Origin: an uncultured Pseudomonadota bacterium | GTDB taxonomy: Bacteria > Myxococcota_A > UBA796 > SXON01 | Assembly (NCBI GenBank): GCA_903885375.1 | Contig: CAISIK010000022.1 | Span: 1-64,000, forward strand | Direction of reading: 5' to 3' | DNA: 64,000 bases | Shown here: one piece after another, positions 50,185 through 59,276 of the stretch | Position numbering within the stretch: position 1 is the first letter of the stretch | How the letters are laid out: each line of letters starts with the position of its first letter | The notes under the pieces: generated by a model | The model's database searches: none | What the model was told of the DNA's origin: nothing | The model's input: the letters and a program-made list of their open reading frames with translations, nothing else | Position numbers and translations under genes: made by a program

Positions 50185-52086
50185 GTGCTGCTCCTCGTTG
50201 CCACGGCTGCCGCCACGGTCCTCCGCCACGCGCTGGTGGTGGGTGCGAACGTGGGCGGGAGCGGCCTCGAACCGCTGCGCTACGCAGAGGAGGATGCCCG
50301 CCGCTTCGCCGACGTGCTCGTGGAGCTGGGCGACTTCGAGCCGGTGCACATCACCGTGCTGTACGGCCCCACCGAGGCCGAGCTCGTGGCCGCGCTCAAG
50401 GCCCACGAGGAGGTGGCCGGGAGCTTCGACGAGGACCTCTTCCTCTTCTACTACAGCGGCCACGCCGATGCGCGCGGGCTCCGCATCGGCAACGACAGCT
50501 ACGCCTGGGAGAAGCTCCGGGGCGACATCCGCAAGCTCCCCGCCGAGGTGAAGGTCGGCGTGCTCGACGCCTGCCGCTCCGGCAGCATCACCCGTCTGAA
50601 GGGGGCCGCGCTCAGCGAGCCCTTCCTCGCGGGCGAGTCCCGGCTCGCGGCCGAAGGGGAGGCCTGGATCGCCGCCGCCTCGGAGGATGAAGATGCTCAG
50701 GAATCCGAGAACTTGAGGGGGAGCTTCTTCACCCACTACCTCATCTCCGGGCTCCGCGGCGCGGCCGATCGGAACGACGGCGCCGTTTCGCTCGAGGAGG
50801 CATGGAAGTACGCCCGGGATCGCGTGGTGAGCCACACCGGCGAGAGCGGCGCCGGCGTTCAGCACCCCAGCCGCGACTTCCGCCTCAAGGGGCAGGACGA
50901 TCTCGAGCTCACCGAGGTGCGCCAGGGTCGCGCCACGGTCACGCTTCCGGAAGAAGGCAGCGGCCAGATCACCGTCGTGCGCCTGCCCGACCGGACGCCG
51001 GTGGCCGAGCTCGCCAAGGTGGAGGGGCTGGCGGTCACGCTCGCGTTGCCGCCGGGCACCTACGCCATGCGCCGGATGGAGGGGCAGACGCTCCTGCAGG
51101 CCGAGGTGCAGCTCTCGGAGGGGGCACGCGTGTCGGCGCCTCCGTTCCTGCCGATGGTCACGCCGCCGAGCGACCCGCCCAAGGGGGAGGAGCTGCCCGC
51201 CTTCGATGCGCGCGCGGCGGCCGCGCAGCGGCTCGACCTGTTCTCCTCCACGCAGGAGCTGGCCAGCGCCAACCGCGGCTGGTGGGCGGCGGCCGTGAAC
51301 GACACCGACATGCGCCACAGCCCGCTCCTCGCCAGCGGCCTGAGCGTGATGGTGCCGGGGGCCGGGCAGATCTACAACAAGCAGGGGGTGAAGGGCGGCC
51401 TCCTGATGGCCGGCACCCTCGCGCTCTTCGCCGGGAGCGTCTTCGTGCCGGACCGGGGCTTCTTCAGCGGCAGCATCACCGGCCCCGACCCGCTCGCCCT
51501 CGGCGCGGCCATGCTCTACGGCACGGCCGTGGCCGACGCCGCCCACGAAGCCAACCCTCACCCCGGCCGCGAAGCCCGCCACCCTTCAGGGGGCGGCACC
51601 CTCTCCACCTACGCCGGGTGGGACCCCTCCGTGGGCGCCGATGTCCCCTACGTGGCGGGCCTCACCGGCGAGTGGATGGTCACGCCGAACGTGGCGCTCG
51701 GCATCGATCGGGTGGGCTGGACGAGGCAGAGCGCCACGGACAGCCGCTGGAACTTCGGCAGCCGCGTGAGCTTCGCCATCGACGGCGAACGGTGGCGGCC
51801 CTACGCCTTCGTGGCCGGCGGCGGCCGCGTGATCGAGACCGCCACGCGCGCGTCGGCGGCGGCGCTCCCCACCTCCCGCGGGGCCGCCGCGGTGTCCGAC
51901 GACACCCCCCTCACCTCCGGCGCCACCGGCGAGAGCCGGCTCGTGGGCGTGGTGGGGGGAGGCCTCGGGGTGCGGTACTACGTGACCCCCCGCTACTTCC
52001 TCGAAACGGAAGCACGGGTGGAGGTCGAGGATGCCGATGCCCGCGTGCTCCTCGGCGGCGGCATCGGCGTGCACCTCGGCGGGTGA
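50185..52086 (+). CDS. Caspase-like protease fused to an outer-membrane-type C-terminal domain
   Basis: A 633-residue exported protein. After a short signal-like stretch, residues 14-235 form a caspase p20-type fold with the His-Cys dyad: FYYSGHADARG (His93) and GVLDACRSGS (Cys130), both intact. An S/T-rich beta region follows (about 235-330). A central GAGQIYNKQGVKGG block (about residue 391) resembles the two-helix membrane motif of DUF5683-like proteins. The C-terminal 150 residues are an amphipathic barrel-like region ending in GIGVHLGG. A protease tied to an outer-membrane domain and to an ECF sigma system is unusual. Substrates are unknown. Confidence 0.82.
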   Translation: MLLLVATAAATVLRHALVVGANVGGSGLEPLRYAEEDARRFADVLVELGDFEPVHITVLYGPTEAELVAALKAHEEVAGSFDEDLFLFYYSGHADARGLRIGNDSYAWEKLRGDIRKLPAEVKVGVLDACRSGSITRLKGAALSEPFLAGESRLAAEGEAWIAAASEDEDAQESENLRGSFFTHYLISGLRGAADRNDGAVSLEEAWKYARDRVVSHTGESGAGVQHPSRDFRLKGQDDLELTEVRQGRATVTLPEEGSGQITVVRLPDRTPVAELAKVEGLAVTLALPPGTYAMRRMEGQTLLQAEVQLSEGARVSAPPFLPMVTPPSDPPKGEELPAFDARAAAAQRLDLFSSTQELASANRGWWAAAVNDTDMRHSPLLASGLSVMVPGAGQIYNKQGVKGGLLMAGTLALFAGSVFVPDRGFFSGSITGPDPLALGAAMLYGTAVADAAHEANPHPGREARHPSGGGTLSTYAGWDPSVGADVPYVAGLTGEWMVTPNVALGIDRVGWTRQSATDSRWNFGSRVSFAIDGERWRPYAFVAGGGRVIETATRASAAALPTSRGAAAVSDDTPLTSGATGESRLVGVVGGGLGVRYYVTPRYFLETEARVEVEDADARVLLGGGIGVHLGG

Positions 52087-52089
52087 GGG

Positions 52090-54072
52090 TCAGCCGAGGA
52101 CGCTGCGGGCCACGGCCACGAGGTTGGCCACGTTCAGACCGAGCTTCTCGCTCACCACCTTGCCGGGCGCGCTGGCGCCGAAGCGGTCGATGCCGATCGC
52201 GGCGCCGCGCTCGCCCACGTAGCGCTCGAGGCCGGCCGTAGCGCCGGCCTCCACGGTGACGCGGGGCGCGCTCCCGAGCACCGCGGCGCGGTACTCGGCG
52301 GGCTGCGCGTTGAACACGGCGGTGCAGGCGAGGTTCACCACGCGGGCGGTTATCCCCTCGGCGGCCAGCGCATCGCGGGCGAGGAGCGCCAGCCCCACCT
52401 CGGAGCCCGACGCCACGAACGTGACGGCGGCGCCCTCGGCCTCGGCGAGCACGTAGCCGCCGCGGCGGATGCTCGACGCGGGCGGCGCGACCGACCGATC
52501 GATGGTGAGCAGCTCCTGACGAGTGAAGGCGAGGGCCACCGGGCCGTCGGTGCGTTCGAGCGCCATGGCCCAGGCTTCGTTGGCCTCGTTGGCATCGGCC
52601 GGGCGGATGAGCCAGCCGTTCGGCACGAGCCGGATGCTCGCGATCGTTTCCGTGGGCTGGTGCGTGGGGCCATCCTCGCCCACCCACACGCTGTCGTGGG
52701 TGTACACGTACACGACCGGCAGCCCCATGAGGGCGGAGAGGCGGAAACTCGGCCGGTGGTAGTCGTGGAAGATGAGGAAGGTGGCGCAGAAGGCGCGCAG
52801 GCCGCCGTGCAGGACGAGGCCGTTGCACATGGCCGCCATGGCGTGCTCGCGGATGCCGAAGCTGATGTTCCGGCCGGCGTACTGGCCGCGGCGAACCTCG
52901 GGGCTCCCCTTGATCTGCGTGAGGTTGCTCTCGGCGAGGTCGGCGCTGCCGCCGATGAAGCCGGGCAGCGCGGCCGCGATGGCCTGGATCGCGGCCTGGG
53001 AGGCCTTGCGAGTGGCGAGCTTGCTGCCCGCCGCGTGCTCCGGCCATGCCACGCCGCCCGTCTTCAGCACGCCGCTGAGCTGCTCGCGGAAGGCGGCGCC
53101 GAGGGCGGAGGCGTTCACCCGCGCCTCCCAGGCGGCGCGCAGCTCGCGGCGTGCGGCATCGCCCGCGCGGAAGAAGGCGAACGCGGACGCCTCGCACTGG
53201 AAGGCCACCTCGGGGTCGAGGCCGAGCGCGGCCTTGGTGAGCCGCACCTCATCCACCCCGAGGGGGGCGCCGTGGGCGGCCGACTTGCCGCCCTTGTTGG
53301 GCGAGCCGAAGCCGATGGTGGTGCGGCAGCGCACGAGCGAGGGGCGGTCGGTGACTTCGCGCGCGGCGGCGATGGCGTTGGCCACGGCGGCGTGATCGTG
53401 CCCATCCACCGACAACACGTGCCAGCCGAGGGCCTGGAACTTGCCCGTGGTGTCCTCGGAGAAGGACAGCTCGGTGCCCCCATCGATGGTGATGCCGTTG
53501 TCATCGAACAAGACGACGAGGCGGCCGAGGCCGAGGTGGCCGGCGAGGGAGGCCGCTTCCACGGCCACGCCCTCCATGAGGTCGCCATCGCCGCAGAACG
53601 CCCAGGTGCGATGGTCCACGAGGTCGGCGCCGAAGCGCTCGCGCAGGTGCGCCTCGGCGAGCGCCATGCCCACGGCCATGGCGATGCCCTGGCCGAGCGG
53701 GCCGGTGGTGCACTCCACGCCCGGGCACTCGCGGTACTCGGGGTGGCCCGCCGTGCGGCTGCCCCACTGCCGGAACTGCTGGAGGTCCTCCACGCCGAGC
53801 GGCGAGAGGTGCGCATGGCCGGAGATGCCCTGGCCGGTGAGGTACATCATGCCGTAAAGCAGCATGCTGCCGTGCCCGCCCGAGAGCACCACGCGGTCGC
53901 GGTCGTGCCACAGCGGGTCGGCCGGGTCGTACTTCACGAAGCGCGACCAGAGGGTGGTGGCCACATCGGCCATGCCCATGGGCATGCCGGGGTGGCCGCT
54001 GTTGGCCGCCTGCACGCCATCCATGGCGAGCCCACGAAGGAGGTTGGCGACGCGCTGGGATTCGGCGGACAT
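52090..54072 (-). CDS. tkt: Transketolase
   Basis: A 660-residue thiamine-diphosphate enzyme of the pentose phosphate pathway. The TPP motif begins CGDGDLMEG, with SGHPGMPMG at the N-terminus, DDNGITIDG in the cofactor loop and GIREHAM in the middle domain. All domains are present at normal length. ATG at 54072 is used rather than GTG at 54078 because of spacing to GGGGTG. It is divergent from the membrane-protein gene at 54128 and converges on the caspase gene with three bases between stops. Confidence 0.95.
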   Translation of the reverse strand: MSAESQRVANLLRGLAMDGVQAANSGHPGMPMGMADVATTLWSRFVKYDPADPLWHDRDRVVLSGGHGSMLLYGMMYLTGQGISGHAHLSPLGVEDLQQFRQWGSRTAGHPEYRECPGVECTTGPLGQGIAMAVGMALAEAHLRERFGADLVDHRTWAFCGDGDLMEGVAVEAASLAGHLGLGRLVVLFDDNGITIDGGTELSFSEDTTGKFQALGWHVLSVDGHDHAAVANAIAAAREVTDRPSLVRCRTTIGFGSPNKGGKSAAHGAPLGVDEVRLTKAALGLDPEVAFQCEASAFAFFRAGDAARRELRAAWEARVNASALGAAFREQLSGVLKTGGVAWPEHAAGSKLATRKASQAAIQAIAAALPGFIGGSADLAESNLTQIKGSPEVRRGQYAGRNISFGIREHAMAAMCNGLVLHGGLRAFCATFLIFHDYHRPSFRLSALMGLPVVYVYTHDSVWVGEDGPTHQPTETIASIRLVPNGWLIRPADANEANEAWAMALERTDGPVALAFTRQELLTIDRSVAPPASSIRRGGYVLAEAEGAAVTFVASGSEVGLALLARDALAAEGITARVVNLACTAVFNAQPAEYRAAVLGSAPRVTVEAGATAGLERYVGERGAAIGIDRFGASAPGKVVSEKLGLNVANLVAVARSVLG

Positions 54073-54115
54073 GGACACCCCGGGAAAGGCGGGCGCGCCT
54101 AACCGAGCGCCGCGT

Positions 54116-54121
54116 TAGCCG
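54116..54121 (+). promoter_or_regulatory. -10-like TA-box, probable leaderless promoter
   Basis: TAGCCG ends six bases before the GTG at 54128; the intervening GGAGAG could also serve as a very close Shine-Dalgarno sequence. It matches the recurring pattern. Confidence 0.4.
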
Positions 54122-54127
54122 GGAGAG

Positions 54128-55933
54128 GTGCCCACGCGGCTGCTCCTCTTTCAGTCGCTTTTGTTGGCGGTCGTGCTCACCTGGCCGGCCGCCCTGCACC
54201 CCGCCTCCGCCGCGATCGGCTCCCCGAACGGCGATGGCCTCAAGCACGTATGGAACCTGTGGTGGATGCACCACGAGCTCTTCGAGGGCACCTGGGGCCT
54301 CCGCACCACGCTGATCAACTTCCCCGCGGGCATCGACCTCTACCCCATCGAGATCGCGAACGGCCTCCTCACCGCGTGGCTCCCCCTCCCCCCGGTGCTG
54401 GTGGCGAACCTCCTCGCGATCCTGCACGTCGTGCTGATCGGCGTGTGTACGGGCTGGCTCGGCTGGCTGGTCACGGGCGAGCGCCGGGGTGCCCTCGCCT
54501 CGGGCGCCGCGGCGCAGGCGAGCGCCTTCACGGCCTTCACCCTGCATGCCGGGGTGGGCGAGCTGCGGCAGGCCTGGTGGATTCCGCTGGGGCTCGCGTT
54601 CGCCGTTCGAGCCCGCCGCGATCTCGCGCCGGCCGACTTCCTGCGCCTCGGCCTCGTCGTAGCCGGCGCCACGCTCGCCTGCTTCTACCACGGCTTCTTC
54701 CTCGCCACGGCGGTGGGCGTCTATGCGCTTGCCACCGCGCGCCTCGAGCGTCGCCTCTGGGCCGGGTGGGTGGGCGCGGCCGCCGTGGGCCTCGTCATCG
54801 TCGTCCCCACGATCAAGCTGTTCTCGAGCACCTACGGCAAGGGCGACAACGCGCACACCGAGGGGTTCTTCGCGTGGATGGCCGGAGGCCTCCCGACCGA
54901 CAGCTTCGCCGTCACCTCGCTCCGCCTCCTCGAGCTGTTCACGCCCGACGGCACGCTCGCGCCCTCGCCGCAGGTGCCCTTCGAGGCGTACCTCGGCGGG
55001 CGCTACCTCGGCGCGGTGGCGCTGGCGCTGGCGGCGGTGGGGGCGTGGTCGCTCGGTCGCCGGGCGCTGCCCTGGCTCGCCATCGCCGGGGTGGGCGTGG
55101 TGCTGGCCATGGGCAACCTCACCTGGTGGGGCGGCGAAGGCGGCACCCCGCTCCTGATGCCCCTCGCGGTGGTGAACCGCGCGCTCTCCTACTTCGCGCA
55201 GCCGCTGAACTTCCCGGTGCGCTACCTCTCGATCACGTCGGTGGCGCTCGCAGTGCTGGTAGGCGCCTCCACCCGCTACCGCTGGGCGCTGTTCCTGCTC
55301 CCCCTCGCCATGGTCGATGTGCTGGTGAACGACCGGGTGAACTTCCCGCGGAGCAGCTTCGCGCTGCACGGCGTGGCCGATGTTGCGGCGCCGGAGGGCG
55401 CGGTGGCCGAGATTACCTGGGTGCTCAAGGCGGCGGCGGTGAGCGGCGATCGTGTGCCCGTGGCGCTCTTCGACGCGGAGGACCGTTCCCGGAGCATCGC
55501 CGCCCAGATCCACCTCGACCGCGCCTTCCAGACCGTGCCCATCGAGCGGGTCGACCACTGGACGACCGACGGCATCGACTGGGTGGCCGCCAACGCGGTG
55601 GCGCGGGTGGCCCAGGGGCGCGAGGTGCCTCGGGAGGAGCTCGACCGCCACCTGGCGCTCCTGTGGCGGCGGGGCTTCCGGTCGGTCCTCATCACCCACG
55701 ACTGCGTGAGCGAGGGCAACCTCGCCGCCGTGGCGCGGCTCAACGCCGTGCTCGGCGAGCGTCGAGAGGGGGACTGCCTCTCCCTCTGGCCCCTGGCCGA
55801 GCCTCCTCCCCTCGCCGACCCCGAAGCGGCCGAGCGCGCCTACACCGTGATCCCCTCCAAGCTCGACGGCGGCATCGCCGGGCCGCCGGTGAACCACGAG
55901 GTCGGCGCACCGCACAAGGGCGGCGCGCCCTAG
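54128..55933 (+). CDS. Polytopic membrane protein, possible GT-C glycosyltransferase
   Basis: A 601-residue inner-membrane protein with about ten to twelve helices. An acidic-aromatic first loop (NGDGLKHVWNLWWMHH, about 34-49) and a periplasmic C-terminal region of about 180 residues give a GT-C-like or O-antigen-type layout, but no catalytic motif is diagnostic. The TonB-like or sugar link is not supported. It begins with a GTG after a TA-box. It precedes proS by 62 bases but need not share a transcript. Confidence 0.6.
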   Translation: MPTRLLLFQSLLLAVVLTWPAALHPASAAIGSPNGDGLKHVWNLWWMHHELFEGTWGLRTTLINFPAGIDLYPIEIANGLLTAWLPLPPVLVANLLAILHVVLIGVCTGWLGWLVTGERRGALASGAAAQASAFTAFTLHAGVGELRQAWWIPLGLAFAVRARRDLAPADFLRLGLVVAGATLACFYHGFFLATAVGVYALATARLERRLWAGWVGAAAVGLVIVVPTIKLFSSTYGKGDNAHTEGFFAWMAGGLPTDSFAVTSLRLLELFTPDGTLAPSPQVPFEAYLGGRYLGAVALALAAVGAWSLGRRALPWLAIAGVGVVLAMGNLTWWGGEGGTPLLMPLAVVNRALSYFAQPLNFPVRYLSITSVALAVLVGASTRYRWALFLLPLAMVDVLVNDRVNFPRSSFALHGVADVAAPEGAVAEITWVLKAAAVSGDRVPVALFDAEDRSRSIAAQIHLDRAFQTVPIERVDHWTTDGIDWVAANAVARVAQGREVPREELDRHLALLWRRGFRSVLITHDCVSEGNLAAVARLNAVLGERREGDCLSLWPLAEPPPLADPEAAERAYTVIPSKLDGGIAGPPVNHEVGAPHKGGAP

Positions 55934-55995
55934 GCTCCGCCAACGTTGAGTCCGGCGGGCGCGCGGGCTATGGGCGCCGCCCCCGCAGGTTTCCC

Positions 55996-57465
55996 ATGGC
56001 CGACCAGAGCATCACCCCCCGCGCCACCGACTACTCCCAGTGGTACCTCGACGTCATCTCGGCGGCCGAGCTCTCCGACTACTCGCCGGTGAAGGGCTCG
56101 ATGGTGCTTCGCCCCCACGGGTTCGCCGTGTGGGACCTCATGCGCAACGAGCTGGACACGCGCTTCCGCGAAACCGGGCACGTCAACGCCTACTTCCCGC
56201 TGCTCATCCCCATGTCTTTCCTCTCCAAGGAGGCGGAGCACGTGGAGGGGTTCGCCAAGGAGTGCGCCGTCGTCACCCATCACCGTCTGCGCGCCGCGGC
56301 GGGCGGCGGGGTGGAGCCCGATCCCGCGGCCCGCCTCGAGGAGCCGCTGATCATCCGTCCCACGTCGGAAACGATCATCTGGCACATGTACGGCAAGTGG
56401 ATCCAGTCCCACCGCGATCTCCCCATCCTCATCAACCAGTGGGCCAACGTGGTGCGCTGGGAGATGAAGACGCGCCCCTTCCTCCGCACGGCCGAGTTCC
56501 TCTGGCAGGAGGGCCACACCGCCCACGCCAGCCGGGCCGAAGCCGAAGCCGAGGCCAGCCAGATGCTGCGCGTGTACCAGGAGTTCGCGCGCAACGTGCT
56601 GGCCATCCCGGTGCTCGCGGGGGCCAAGAGCGCGTCGGAGCGCTTCGCCGGCGCGGTCGACACGCTCTGCATCGAGGCCATGATGCAGAACGGCTGGGCG
56701 CTCCAGGCGGGCACGAGCCACTTCCTTGGCCAGAACTTCGCCAAGGCCTTCGATGTCACGTTCACCGGCGAGTCCGGCGTGCGCGAGCACGTGTGGGCCA
56801 CGAGCTGGGGCGTGAGCACCCGTCTGGTCGGCGCCGTCATCATGACCCACTCGGACGACACGGGGCTCGTCCTCCCGCCGGCCATCGCGCCCGTGCAGGT
56901 GGTCATCACCCCGATCTGGAAGGGCGATGCCGAACGGGCCGAGGTCATCGCGTTCGCCGAGGGCGTGGCGGCCCGGCTCAAGGGCCTGCGCGTGAAGATC
57001 GACACGCGCGACCAGCTCAAGCCCGGCGCGAAGTACTTCGAGTGGGAGCGCAAGGGCGTGCCGCTGCGCCTCGAGATCGGCCCCCGCGACATGGCCAAGG
57101 GCGCGGTCTTCGCGGCGCCCCGCACCGGCGGCGGCAAGTTCGCCATCCCCGTGGATGATGCGCTCCTCGGGGTGGTGCAGGAGAGCCTCGCCGGCATCCA
57201 GCAGGCGCTCTACGAACGTGCCGAGGCGCGCCTGAACGAGCGCACCTTCCGGATCGACAGCTACGCCGAGCTCAAGGAGCGGATCGACGGGGGCGGCTTC
57301 TTCGTGGTGAACTGGTGCGACGACGCCGCGAACGAGGCCGCCATCAAGGAGGAGACCCGGGCCACCATCCGGTGCTACCCCCTCGATGGGCAGAGCCCCA
57401 CCGGCCCGTGCTTCTACAGCGGGCGCCCGGCCACGCACGTAGCGGTCTTCGCGCGGGCCTATTGA
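55996..57465 (+). CDS. proS: Prolyl-tRNA synthetase, archaeal/eukaryotic type
   Basis: A 489-residue class II synthetase. Class II motifs are visible: motif 1 around LRPHGFAVWDLMRNELD, motif 2 in QWANVVRWEMKTRPFLRTAEF and motif 3 region GAVIMTHSDDTGLVLPP. The short form without the INS editing domain and a C-terminal zinc-type domain with CYPLDG and C-terminal Tyr (ARAY) is the archaeal/eukaryotic type. It is followed seven bases later by the UbiB kinase gene. Confidence 0.93.
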   Translation: MADQSITPRATDYSQWYLDVISAAELSDYSPVKGSMVLRPHGFAVWDLMRNELDTRFRETGHVNAYFPLLIPMSFLSKEAEHVEGFAKECAVVTHHRLRAAAGGGVEPDPAARLEEPLIIRPTSETIIWHMYGKWIQSHRDLPILINQWANVVRWEMKTRPFLRTAEFLWQEGHTAHASRAEAEAEASQMLRVYQEFARNVLAIPVLAGAKSASERFAGAVDTLCIEAMMQNGWALQAGTSHFLGQNFAKAFDVTFTGESGVREHVWATSWGVSTRLVGAVIMTHSDDTGLVLPPAIAPVQVVITPIWKGDAERAEVIAFAEGVAARLKGLRVKIDTRDQLKPGAKYFEWERKGVPLRLEIGPRDMAKGAVFAAPRTGGGKFAIPVDDALLGVVQESLAGIQQALYERAEARLNERTFRIDSYAELKERIDGGGFFVVNWCDDAANEAAIKEETRATIRCYPLDGQSPTGPCFYSGRPATHVAVFARAY

Positions 57466-57472
57466 GCGTGTC

Positions 57473-59173
57473 GTGAGCACCCACATCTCGGTGTCCGACC
57501 TCCCGCGGGTGCGGGATGTGGCGCTCACGCTCGCCGGGCACGGCTTCGGCGAGCTGGCCCGCATCGTCGGCATCGACACGGCCACCAGCGCCTCGAAGGA
57601 GCCGATGGCGCGCCGCGTGCGCCTCGCGCTGGCCGACCTCGGCCCCACCTTCATCAAGCTGGGGCAGGTCCTCTCCGTGCGGCCCGACATCCTGCCGGCG
57701 GCGGTGCTGGCCGAGCTCTCGGAGCTGCAGGACAACGCGCCGCGCGTGCCCTTCGAGCACGTGCGCACGCTGGTGGAGGCGGAGCTCGGTCGGCCGCTGG
57801 CGGAGGCCTTCGCCCGCTTCGACGAGGAGCCGATGGCCAGCGCGTCGATCGCGCAGGTCCACGCCGCCCGGCTCCACGATGGCCGCGAGGTGGCGGTCAA
57901 GGTGCAGCGTCCGGGCATCCAGGCGGTGCTCCAGAGCGACCTCCACATCCTCTACACGCTCGCCCGGCTCATCGAGGGGCAGGTGCAGGTGCCGGGGCTC
58001 TACACGCCCGTGGAGATCGTGCAGGAGTTCGAGCTGGCCGTGCAGGTGGAGCTCGACTTCCTCCAGGAGGCCCGCGCCGCGCAGCGGTTCCGCAAGAACC
58101 ACCAGCCGATCGAGGGGGTGGTCATCCCCGAGGTCTACGTGGAGCTCTGCACCCGCCGCGTGCTGGTGATGGAGAAGATGGTCGGCCAGAAGCTCAAGGA
58201 CGTGGTGGGCGGCTCGGAGGAGGGGCGCACCGCCATGCGAAAGCTCATCGAGAGCTGGTACTACCAGCTCTTCGAGCACGGCTTCTTCCACGGTGATCCG
58301 CACCCCGGCAACATCCTCGTGCTCGAGGGCGGGCGCATCTGCTTCCTCGACTTCGGCCTCACCGGCACGCTCACCGCCCAGATGCAGGACGTGATGACCG
58401 ACATCTTCGCGGGCCTGGTTTTCCGCGATGCCGAGAGCGTGGCGATGGCGGTGTACCGGGCGGGCGCTACGGCCGAACGGGTCGACCTCAAGGCCTTCCG
58501 CAACGAGATCGAGCGCCTGATGGCCAAGTACCACGGCGCCTCGCTCAGCGACCTCAGCTCGCGCGGCTCGCTCATGGAGTTCATCGAGGTGGCCACGCGC
58601 TACCGCATCCAGCTGCCGCGCGAGTTCGCGGTGGTGGCGCGCGCCGGCAGCCTGGTGGACGGTGTGGCCAAGCGCCTCCTCCCCGACACCGACATCATCG
58701 AGGAGGTGCGCCCCTGGGCCCAGCGGCTCGTCACCCGGCGCTTCGGCCCCGAGCGGCTCGGCGCCGACACCCTCCGCGTGCTCCAGCACGCCCAGACCGC
58801 GTTCCGCGACCTCCCAACGCAGGCCAACCAGCTCCTCAACGACCTCGAACGCGGCCGCGTGTCCATCACCGCGCGCGACCCCGACGCCGAGGAGCTGCGC
58901 CTCGAAATCCGGCACGCCGCGGTGCGCATCTCGCTCGCGCTCTGCGCGCTGGCGCTCGCCGTGAGCGGAACCATCCTCATCGCCACGTGGGCGCCGAGCC
59001 CGTGGGGGGTGCCGGTCTGGCCCTTCTTCGGCTTCGGCATCGGCCTCGTGGCGCTGGGCATGTTCTTCGGCCTGGTGATGCATTGGCTCTTCGCCGCACG
59101 CATCCACCCGCGCGAATGGTACCGGAGGCTGGTGGCGGTGTTCAGATTCTTCGTCGGTGATCGCGGCCCCTGA
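57473..59173 (+). CDS. UbiB/ABC1-family kinase-like protein
   Basis: A 566-residue protein of the ABC1/UbiB atypical kinase family. The KXGQ motif is IKLGQVLS (about 61-68), the Ala-rich loop is MASASIAQVH, the ATP lysine is VAVKVQRPG (Lys143), the catalytic loop is FHGDPHPGNI and the metal motif DFG is in FLDFGLTG. Two C-terminal membrane helices follow (about 485-545). Members support ubiquinone synthesis as ATPases. No ubi genes are adjacent; it starts seven bases after proS. Confidence 0.9.
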   Translation: MSTHISVSDLPRVRDVALTLAGHGFGELARIVGIDTATSASKEPMARRVRLALADLGPTFIKLGQVLSVRPDILPAAVLAELSELQDNAPRVPFEHVRTLVEAELGRPLAEAFARFDEEPMASASIAQVHAARLHDGREVAVKVQRPGIQAVLQSDLHILYTLARLIEGQVQVPGLYTPVEIVQEFELAVQVELDFLQEARAAQRFRKNHQPIEGVVIPEVYVELCTRRVLVMEKMVGQKLKDVVGGSEEGRTAMRKLIESWYYQLFEHGFFHGDPHPGNILVLEGGRICFLDFGLTGTLTAQMQDVMTDIFAGLVFRDAESVAMAVYRAGATAERVDLKAFRNEIERLMAKYHGASLSDLSSRGSLMEFIEVATRYRIQLPREFAVVARAGSLVDGVAKRLLPDTDIIEEVRPWAQRLVTRRFGPERLGADTLRVLQHAQTAFRDLPTQANQLLNDLERGRVSITARDPDAEELRLEIRHAAVRISLALCALALAVSGTILIATWAPSPWGVPVWPFFGFGIGLVALGMFFGLVMHWLFAARIHPREWYRRLVAVFRFFVGDRGP

Positions 59174-59276
59174 ACGGGGTAATTCCGCGCTTGCCGCCTC
59201 ATTCCATTCGGCCGTCGCAACACGCCCGGTCGCCAGCATGGTAGCCTGCCAGAACCGTCTGGATCGGAGAGCTGCC

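Noticed and set aside
52660..54102. A 480-codon plus-strand frame opposite transketolase
   Set aside because: Antisense to a gene with intact TPP motifs.
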